DNA of 6,433 nt from Kiloniellales bacterium (GTDB lineage Bacteria; Pseudomonadota; Alphaproteobacteria; Kiloniellales; JAKSDN01). Shown here one piece after another: positions 1 through 5,456 of this stretch. A program made the position numbers and the translations under genes. Numbering within the stretch: position 1 is the stretch's first letter; every line of letters begins with the position of its first letter. The notes under the pieces are model-generated. The model made no database searches and was not told the DNA's origin. It worked only from the letters and a program-made list of their open reading frames with translations. The stretch lies in NCBI GenBank assembly GCA_022360075.1, contig JAKSDN010000001.1, positions 1-6,433 on the forward strand, read 5' to 3'.

Positions 1-732
1 CTCGATCCCGTCCAGGTAAACCTGCTCAGCGTTCCAATAGTTCTCGTTGCGCAGGAAGCTCGATCCGCTGCCCGGCGTGAAGTCCTTCATGCGGAACGGC
101 CCGGTTCCCACGGGATTGAGAAAGTCCTCATGGCCTTCCGGCGCGATCACGAGGCCAGGGAGCGTCAGTAGATCGGGAAACTCGACATTGGGGCTGGAGA
201 GAATGAAACGCACCGTCGTCTTATCTTCGGCCACAACCTCCCGGACTCCAGACATGAGCCCCCGCGCCCGCGATTCCGACTTGGGGCCGAGATGGCGCTG
301 CATGTTCCAGACCACATCATCCGCCGTCAGCGTCTTTCCATTGTGAAAGGTCACGCCGGGCCGCAGCTTGAAGACCCATTCCGTGCCGTCATCCTTCGTC
401 GGCTCCCAAGACACCGCCAGACTCGGCTGCAAGGTCAGATTCTCATCCATGCGGACGAGACCGTTGTAGAGCTGGAAGCCGCGGGCGATATCCGTGTTGG
501 TGAGCAGTCGTATGGGATCGACGGTCGCATTCGCGCCGGAGATTTCCGTGGCAACACGAGCAATGCCGCCGCGGCGCGGCGTTTGGGCCATGGCCCCTGC
601 GGCGGCTAGCAAGGGACCGCCCGCTGCGGCAAGTCCGAAACCAGCGGCAAGCCGCATGGTCTCCCGCCTCGAAACGCCTTGCGAGGATAGCGGGGACCGA
701 CGATTGAGTCCGGAGAACTCTCGTGTCGTCAT
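1..732 (-). CDS. ABC transporter substrate-binding protein, family 5 (peptide/opine/nickel type), Tat-exported, partial at 3' end
   Basis: This is the periplasmic binding protein of a dipeptide/opine-type ABC importer; only the first 244 residues are inside the window and the frame is open to base 1. Residues 21-26 read SRRETM, a twin-arginine motif, followed by a long Ala/Gly/Leu-rich stretch and a likely cleavage site after AMA at residue 49, so export by the Tat route is likely. The mature part has family 5 (SBP_bac_5) hallmarks: LQPSLAVSWE (101-110), WVFKLRPGVTFHNG (119-132), LTADDVVWN (135-143) and GTGPFRMKDF (209-218). The ATG at 732-730 overlaps the stop of the upstream hydrolase as ATGA, and GGAG lies 8 bases upstream (744-741), so translation is probably coupled. 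Permease and ATPase genes are expected to follow beyond the left edge. The ligand is unknown; the operon suggests a phosphonate or phosphorylated compound, which is inference. Confidence 0.93.
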   Translation of the reverse strand, partial: MTTREFSGLNRRSPLSSQGVSRRETMRLAAGFGLAAAGGPLLAAAGAMAQTPRRGGIARVATEISGANATVDPIRLLTNTDIARGFQLYNGLVRMDENLTLQPSLAVSWEPTKDDGTEWVFKLRPGVTFHNGKTLTADDVVWNMQRHLGPKSESRARGLMSGVREVVAEDKTTVRFILSSPNVEFPDLLTLPGLVIAPEGHEDFLNPVGTGPFRMKDFTPGSGSSFLRNENYWNAEQVYLDGIE

Positions 733-2039
733 GGTGCGATCTCCAGTTCTGTCTGGCTATTGGGTTTGGCACTGACTTGATCGGTGGCGTGCAAGGCGCG
801 GCCGTCCATGGCCTCGGCCGCTATGCCGAGATGGGCAAGCACGGTCGGTGCAATATCGACCAAGCTCACTCGATCCGCTCGGGGCGCGGGCGCAATGCCT
901 GGCCCCCGAACGAAGAGGAAGGGCTGCTGCTCTCCTGCACCCAGGCCTCCATGCATGCTCGCGAACGGCCCGGGATCCTGTGGATCCGCAACCATGTCGC
1001 TGCGGCCATAAACGCCATAGGCGTTCGGCGCGTCCCTGGATTTCAGGGTCAAAGCAAGAGCCGGGCCTGCCTCCTCGGACAGCCCGACTCGCATCAGAGC
1101 GCTGCCGGTGAAGACCTGGCCGACCCAGTCCCGACCCGCGAGGAACGCTGCGATAGCGTCTCGTCGATCATTGGCCTCGGGCGCGAGATAGATCAGGGCG
1201 GCGGTCCCGTTCGGTGCCACGACCACGTCTTTCGAGCGCACCCCATGCTTCAAACCCGCCTCGATCAGGATCGCGTCGAGATCGATCGTGCGGTCGACCG
1301 TCTCCATGCCGTGGTCGGAGCAGACGACCCGCAGGATTTCGTCGCCGGCGGGGTCGAGCTGGTCGAGCACTTCCAGGACCTCGCGGACGCAGGCGTCGGC
1401 GGCCGCGATCGCCGCGCGATGCGCGGGCGAGCCCAACGTCTCGGTATGGCCGGTCCAGTCCGGCTCCGAGAGCCAGAGCAGGGCCAGCGCCGGGCGGCGT
1501 TCGCACAGGACTTCCTGGCAGAAGCGCGCGGTCATGGCAGCGTCGCCGTCGATGCCGCTCTCGACGGACAGACCGTCGGCCGCGGGCAGCGCATCACCGC
1601 CTGGGCCGAAAGAGCCGGCCCGGTGATAGACGAAGCCGTAGTTGTCCGGATCGAGGAAGTAGGCCGCGCCCGGCGAGACATTGGAGAAGGCGATGGCACC
1701 GCCGTGCTGACGTAAGCGCTCTGCCAGCGTCGGCCTCTGCAGCGTGCGGCCCGTGACGGCCCGCAGACGATGGCGGAAGTCGGGATCGCCGACCGACAAG
1801 CAGGTCAGCCCCTCGCCCTCGTCCAGCACCATTGTATTGCCAAGTAGGCCGTGGCTGCCCGGGTGACAGCCGGTCGCGAGCGAGGCGGCGCTGACCCGCG
1901 TGACGCTCGGGAACACGCCGCGCGCCGCCGTGAAGTGGGCGGACCGGGCCCTGAGCGCGCTCAAGGTCGGCGCCGTCTGCGCTGAGATCATGTCCCGGCG
2001 CAGACTGTCGCAGACGACGATGACGGCTCGTTGGGCCAT
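729..2039 (-). CDS. Alkaline phosphatase superfamily hydrolase (type I phosphodiesterase/nucleotide pyrophosphatase-like)
   Basis: A 436-residue, probably cytoplasmic enzyme (no signal peptide) that should hydrolyse a phosphoester, phosphodiester or phosphonate with two bound metal ions. All seven ligand positions of the superfamily fold can be placed: D11 in VVCDS, the threonine nucleophile T47 in FPSVTRVS, D194 and H198 in PDWTGH, D242 and H243 in CSDHGM, and H363 in SMHGG. The C-terminal part (about 371-415) has the QPFLFVRGPGI and LVDIAPTVLAHLGI motifs typical of the phosphodiesterase/sulfatase group. It follows phnA after 6 bp and overlaps the binding-protein gene by 4 bp, so the three are one transcription unit. 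It resembles PhnA in fold but lacks the TAKDK lysine motif that PhnA has between the nucleophile and the second metal site, so phosphonoacetate is unlikely to be its substrate. The specific substrate is not recognisable. The start is the ATG at 2039, with a GGAG-like element some 14 bases upstream, rather far. Confidence 0.93.
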   Translation of the reverse strand: MAQRAVIVVCDSLRRDMISAQTAPTLSALRARSAHFTAARGVFPSVTRVSAASLATGCHPGSHGLLGNTMVLDEGEGLTCLSVGDPDFRHRLRAVTGRTLQRPTLAERLRQHGGAIAFSNVSPGAAYFLDPDNYGFVYHRAGSFGPGGDALPAADGLSVESGIDGDAAMTARFCQEVLCERRPALALLWLSEPDWTGHTETLGSPAHRAAIAAADACVREVLEVLDQLDPAGDEILRVVCSDHGMETVDRTIDLDAILIEAGLKHGVRSKDVVVAPNGTAALIYLAPEANDRRDAIAAFLAGRDWVGQVFTGSALMRVGLSEEAGPALALTLKSRDAPNAYGVYGRSDMVADPQDPGPFASMHGGLGAGEQQPFLFVRGPGIAPAPRADRVSLVDIAPTVLAHLGIAAEAMDGRALHATDQVSAKPNSQTELEIAP

Positions 2040-2045
2040 GTCTAC

Positions 2046-3290
2046 TTAGTCCACTCCGTTGAGCGCGAAGTCGAAGATATCGAAGTTGCGCAGGCGCCGG
2101 CTCTCCGCCTCGACCCGGTAGTCCGCGGTCACGGACCGGGACAACAGGAACGGCACCTCCTGTTCGCTGAGGCCGCCGTGCGAGCGCAGGCGATGGCCGT
2201 CGAGTCCGGAGAGGTCGTGGTCGGCGCGCCGGCTGCCGATCACCGTGTCCGCCTGGCCGATCGCCACGATGTCGCCCTCGCGGTCCGCCGGCAGTCCGAA
2301 GCGTGCGCAGGCCGCCTCGCGGTCCAGCACGAGCTCGATGCCCGGCAGGCTTCGCGCATAGTCGATGAGAACCTGGATCGACGGACCGCCGTTGACATAG
2401 ACGCGCACGAAGGAGCCGAGCGCGCCGTGATGGCGCACGAAGGGGTCCGTGATCGGGCAGATTACCCGCGCCGTGCCAGGCCCGAACTCGGCGTCCAGGA
2501 TGTCCTCCAGATAGATCACGTTGGGCGCGCCGTCAGGGCCCGACTTGTCGCTCATGCCATGGTCGGCGGTGACGGCCACCGTGGCGCCGAGCGCGACAAG
2601 GCGCCCGATGCGGGCATCGAGGGCGCGATGGAAGTCGTCCGATTCGGGCGTGCCGGGTGCATGCTTGTGCTGCACGTAGTCCGACAGGGAGAGATAGATC
2701 AGTTCGGCTCGCTGCTCCTCCAGCAGACGGATGCCCGCGTCCATCACGAAGAGCGAAAGGTCGCCCGAGTAGCGGTCGGGCTTTCCCCGCCCGACCAGCG
2801 CCTCGGCATCCTCGATGCCGTGCTCCGCCACGCTGCACCCGTCAGCCAGCTCGGCGGAAAAGCAGATGCCTCGCATCTTGTAGCCGAGCGCCTTGCGCAG
2901 CTTGTCCTTGGCGGTCACGGCGGCCGTGCCGACGCCGATCTGCGAGAGCTTGCCGAGGATCGTCTCCGAGCGCATGAGGGAGGCATCGGTGACCATGATC
3001 TCCCGACCGCTCGCCCGGTCCAGATAGTAATTGCCGGAGATCCCATGCACTGCCGGCGCGGCCCCGGTGACGATTGAGAGGTTGTTGGGATTGGTGAAGG
3101 TCGGCATGACGGCATCGGCAGAGGCCGCGAAGCCCGTATCACGAAAACCACCCAAGGCCGGCAGCACGCCGCTGTCGATGCCGTCATCCAGATAGGCGGG
3201 ATCGAAGCCGTCGACGCAGACCACGACGGTTGGCCGCCGCGGCCGACGATAGCGCCTGTCGTTCAGAGTGATGGCCGTCGCGTCACGCAA
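2046..3290 (-). CDS. phnA: Phosphonoacetate hydrolase
   Basis: Hydrolyses the C-P bond of phosphonoacetate to acetate and phosphate (EC 3.11.1.2), an alkaline phosphatase superfamily enzyme with two metals. Sequence blocks match the Pseudomonas and Sinorhizobium PhnA family as I remember it: CVDG, PTFTNPNNLSIVTGA, VTAKDKLR, GICFSAE, DYVQHKHAPGTPE, VTADHGM, ITDPFVRHHGALGS, LRSHGG, and the end LRNFDIFDFALN. Counting from the start chosen here (414 aa), the metal ligands are D27, D204, H208, D243, H244 and H371, the nucleophile is T66, and K128/K130 of TAKDK are the pair linked to substrate carboxylate binding. No ATG is available: the frame opens with TTG at 3311-3309, but the TTG at 3290-3288 has GGGAG six bases upstream and is preferred; the longer form adds seven residues. 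It is the first gene of a leftward operon and is divergent from a LysR regulator. It is unrelated to the E. coli gene also called phnA. Confidence 0.93.
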   Translation of the reverse strand: MRDATAITLNDRRYRRPRRPTVVVCVDGFDPAYLDDGIDSGVLPALGGFRDTGFAASADAVMPTFTNPNNLSIVTGAAPAVHGISGNYYLDRASGREIMVTDASLMRSETILGKLSQIGVGTAAVTAKDKLRKALGYKMRGICFSAELADGCSVAEHGIEDAEALVGRGKPDRYSGDLSLFVMDAGIRLLEEQRAELIYLSLSDYVQHKHAPGTPESDDFHRALDARIGRLVALGATVAVTADHGMSDKSGPDGAPNVIYLEDILDAEFGPGTARVICPITDPFVRHHGALGSFVRVYVNGGPSIQVLIDYARSLPGIELVLDREAACARFGLPADREGDIVAIGQADTVIGSRRADHDLSGLDGHRLRSHGGLSEQEVPFLLSRSVTADYRVEAESRRLRNFDIFDFALNGVD

Positions 3291-3562
3291 GATGTTCTCC
3301 CGGATTGCCAAATGTTGAAGGGGTGCCAGTACATCGGCCCAGGGGCCGATCGAAGAGACTCACAAAAACTAAAAAGTGAAAGATCGACCGGATATTCTTC
3401 AGGTTCGTTTTCTATTGTTTATGTAACGATACTGTCATAACTTTGCCTTGCCTCTCTGCTGTCTGTTGTTCTTGGTGCGTTTTATTAACGTGGAGCGTAG
3501 CAATCTCAGAAAAATCCAGCAAACCACTTTTTTTTACATGCGATGTGAGGCAAACTCACAGC
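3291..3562. promoter_or_regulatory. Divergent phnA/lysR intergenic control region
   Basis: This region lies between the two divergent start codons and is clearly more AT-rich than its surroundings, with A/T runs around 3364-3375, 3408-3421 and 3529-3538. It should carry the promoters of both phnA (leftward) and the LysR gene (rightward). A weak leftward promoter candidate is ATGACA at 3438-3433 and TAGAAA at 3414-3409, separated by 18 bases; no convincing rightward promoter was found, only a TATTAA at 3483-3488. The heptamer ACTCACA occurs at 3358-3364, where TCAC also pairs with GTGA at 3376-3379, and again at 3554-3560. The regulatory role follows from position and composition; the exact promoters are guesses. 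Confidence 0.6.
3544..3560. promoter_or_regulatory. Candidate LysR-type operator (dyad with T-N11-A box)
   Basis: TGTGAG and CTCACA form a perfect 6-bp inverted repeat around a 5-base centre. T3546 and A3558 sit symmetrically in it and give the T-N11-A spacing of LysR-type binding sites. It ends two bases before the LysR ATG, so binding would suit autorepression. The left arm also holds GAGG, the only Shine-Dalgarno-like element near this start (12 bases away), so an RNA hairpin affecting translation is a second reading. It resembles a CRP site but has 7 instead of 6 central bases. Confidence 0.5.
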
Positions 3563-4543
3563 ATGAGCGAGGGTTTGCCATCGCTGAAGGCGCTGCGTGC
3601 CTTCGAGGCCGTGATCCGCTGCGGCAGCGTCACGGCGGCCGCCGAGGACTTGGGCGTCACTCACGGCGCGGTCAGCAAGCAGGTGACGCAGCTCGAGGAT
3701 TGGTACGGGCGCCGCCTGTTTCGGCGCACGGCCGCGGGTATTCGCCCGGCGCCGGAGACACTCGCCTTCGCGCGCGAGGTCGGCGAGGCTTTCGAGCGCC
3801 TGCGCCGCGCGAGTGAGGCCCTGGCGAGCACCGGGCCCGGCGATCCGGAGCTTCAGGTGCTGGCCCCGGCCACCTTCGCCATGCAGTGGCTGGTGCCGCG
3901 GCTGTCCAGCTTCCGCAATCCGCGCAACGACGCGCCTGTGCGGGTCCAGACCAGCCAGACCACGGATAGCTGGCAAAAGTTCACGTTCGACGTGGCGATT
4001 CGCAGGGACTTCCAGCCGTCGAAGGGCTATCGGGCCGTGCCCTTCCTGGAGGAAACGCTGACCCTGGTTGCGCCGCCGGCCATGGGCCAAGCGCTGAAGG
4101 AGCGCGGGCTGGCGGGCTTGGACGACCTCACGCTGTTGTCCAGCGACACGCGGCCGCAGGAACTCGAACGCTGGCTCGAGGCGGCGGACCTCACACCGTT
4201 CGGCCGCTACCGGCGGCAGCGCTTCGGACACTTCTACGTCCTGCTTCAGGCCGTGCTGAACGGCTTCGGCCCGGCTGTCGGACCGCTGCCCGTGCTGGCC
4301 GGCGAGATCATGGCGGGCAGGCTCGTCATCCCCTTCCCCGAGATCGCCGTTCCGGGTGTGGTCTACTCCGCCGTGGTGCCGGAAGTGAACGAGAGCCGGG
4401 CCGACGTCGAGGCTTTCGTCGCGTGGATCGAGCAGGAGCGGGAAGCGAGCGAAAGCGCCTTCAGCGCCTTCTGTCGCGAGCACGAGATGCGCTTTACGGC
4501 GGGCCCGACCTCACAGGACAGCCGCGCCGGTTCAGTCCGCTGA
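3563..4543 (+). CDS. LysR-type transcriptional regulator, GcvA-like
   Basis: A 326-residue LysR-type regulator, the normal length for the family. The N-terminal winged helix-turn-helix is clear: LPSLKALRAFEAVIRCGSVT (residues 5-24), the recognition region AAAEDLGVTHGAVSKQVTQLE (25-45) and the wing RLFRRTAAGIRPAPE (51-65). The effector-binding domain runs from about residue 94 to 295, with the LPVLAGEIMAGRLVIPF block seen in the GcvA subgroup. The ATG at 3563 is chosen because the protein then begins MSEGLPSLKALR, as GcvA-like proteins do; the frame stays open upstream to 3443, but that stretch is AT-rich and unlike protein. It is divergent from phnA and probably controls that operon, perhaps sensing phosphonoacetate or a related compound; LysR regulators next to phosphonoacetate hydrolase genes are known in Pseudomonas. 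The effector is inferred, not seen. Its last 12 bases overlap the convergent deoR gene. Confidence 0.93.
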   Translation: MSEGLPSLKALRAFEAVIRCGSVTAAAEDLGVTHGAVSKQVTQLEDWYGRRLFRRTAAGIRPAPETLAFAREVGEAFERLRRASEALASTGPGDPELQVLAPATFAMQWLVPRLSSFRNPRNDAPVRVQTSQTTDSWQKFTFDVAIRRDFQPSKGYRAVPFLEETLTLVAPPAMGQALKERGLAGLDDLTLLSSDTRPQELERWLEAADLTPFGRYRRQRFGHFYVLLQAVLNGFGPAVGPLPVLAGEIMAGRLVIPFPEIAVPGVVYSAVVPEVNESRADVEAFVAWIEQEREASESAFSAFCREHEMRFTAGPTSQDSRAGSVR

Positions 4544-5320
4544 TGCTATGATCAGGTTTGCGCCGGCGACCGCGATCGCCTCGGCCAGTTCGCCGTCCGG
4601 TGCCCCGTCGCTGATCAGCGTCACGGCTTCGCTCCAGGGCCCGTAGACCGTGAGCGAAGGGCGGTCGAACTTGGAATGGTCGGCCAGGACCAGCGTGTGC
4701 GACGAGCGGCGCATCATGGCGCCGTAGATCAAGCCAGGCCCCATCGCCGCATCGTTAGGCCCTTCGTTCGTCAGGCCGGAGGCGCCGAGAAACGCCTTGT
4801 TGGCCCGCAGGTGCTGCAAGGCGTCGATCGTGTCGGCGCCATGGATCAGGCCTTCGCGGCCGTCGTACTGCCCCGGCAGGATATGGACCTTGATCAAGGG
4901 GTTGACCGCCAGTGCCATGGCGATGCTGAAGGCATGGGTGATGACCGTGATCGGCTGCTGGATGGCCGCGGCCCGGTGCGCGAAATGCAGGGTCGTGGCG
5001 CCGCCGCCGATCATGAGGATGTCGTTGCGATCGATGCTGCCCGCGGCCAGCTCGGCGATACGCTCGCGCTCGGCCACCATCAGCCCTTCGCGTTCGGTGA
5101 GGGCCGGCTCGTAGGCTAAGGGACGCATGGCGCCGCCATGGGTCCGGTTGATGAGTCCCCGCTCGTCGAGCTCGGCCAGGTCCCGCCGGATCGTCTCGGA
5201 CGAAACGCCCAGACGCTCGGCAAGGTCGTGGACCCGCATCGCCGGGTACAGGCGCAGATCGGCGACGATCCGCTCCTGCCTTTGCGTCTTGCCCCGCCGC
5301 TTCGGCGCTGCCGTTTCCAT
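4532..5320 (-). CDS. DeoR-family transcriptional regulator
   Basis: A 262-residue regulator with typical DeoR architecture. The N-terminal helix-turn-helix spans about residues 14-60, with VHDLAERLGVSSETIRRDLAELDERG ending in the family signature INRTHGGA (58-64). The C-terminal DeoR sensor domain (about 82-240) includes IGGGATT (104-110), GASGL (179-183) and VLADHSKF (211-218), the region that normally binds a phosphorylated sugar-like effector. The ATG at 5320-5318 is chosen: it has GGGA eight bases upstream and puts the helix-turn-helix at the usual distance, whereas the open frame further upstream (to 5464) crosses the intergenic region and the divergent gene. A good -35 box, TTGACA, lies at 5368-5363, with only a poor -10 (AGTCAT, 5345-5340). 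It is divergent from the PLP enzyme and probably represses it, and may also control itself. The effector is unknown. Confidence 0.93.
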   Translation of the reverse strand: METAAPKRRGKTQRQERIVADLRLYPAMRVHDLAERLGVSSETIRRDLAELDERGLINRTHGGAMRPLAYEPALTEREGLMVAERERIAELAAGSIDRNDILMIGGGATTLHFAHRAAAIQQPITVITHAFSIAMALAVNPLIKVHILPGQYDGREGLIHGADTIDALQHLRANKAFLGASGLTNEGPNDAAMGPGLIYGAMMRRSSHTLVLADHSKFDRPSLTVYGPWSEAVTLISDGAPDGELAEAIAVAGANLIIASAD

Positions 5321-5456
5321 GTGATCGATCCCGCAAAAAATGACTAGAGCGCCACATGCCCATGTCAAGGGCGTTGGGATATCGGCATATTTTGCCCACT
5401 TTACAATACAAATTGCCCGATATATGGTCATCCAAGTTGCTAAATCGGGCATATCG
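5321..5456. promoter_or_regulatory. Divergent deoR/aminotransferase control region with three operator-like repeats
   Basis: This 136-bp region carries three related motifs: ATATCGGCATAT (5379-5390), the inverse of ATATCGGGCAAT (5412-5423), and AAATCGGGCATAT (5442-5454). Their centres are about 33 and 30 bp apart, close to three helical turns each. The second and third form a perfect 8-bp inverted repeat, TGCCCGAT (5414-5421) and ATCGGGCA (5444-5451). A rightward promoter candidate is TTTACA (5400-5405) with TATGGT (5423-5428), 17 bases apart, so one motif sits in the spacer and another in the leader, as expected for a repressor. DeoR binding is inferred. Confidence 0.6.

Noticed and set aside
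723..1715. 330-residue plus-strand reading frame opposite the second hydrolase
   Set aside because: It is antisense to a gene with all catalytic motifs in place, has no recognisable domain, and is the sort of open frame that high GC content produces.
2031..3077. 348-residue plus-strand reading frame opposite phnA
   Set aside because: It mirrors the codon pattern of phnA; the minus-strand frame is unmistakably phosphonoacetate hydrolase.
3544..3560. CRP binding site
   Set aside because: The half-sites TGTGA and TCACA are present but seven bases apart instead of six; the T-N11-A reading next to a LysR gene explains the dyad better.
3443..3562. 40-residue N-terminal extension of the LysR regulator
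   Set aside because: The stretch is AT-rich intergenic DNA, encodes Cys/Ser/Trp-rich sequence unlike any LysR N-terminus, and contains the operator-like dyad.
3506..4483. 325-residue minus-strand reading frame opposite the LysR gene
   Set aside because: The plus strand encodes a complete LysR regulator; the antisense frame has no domain and no sensible start.
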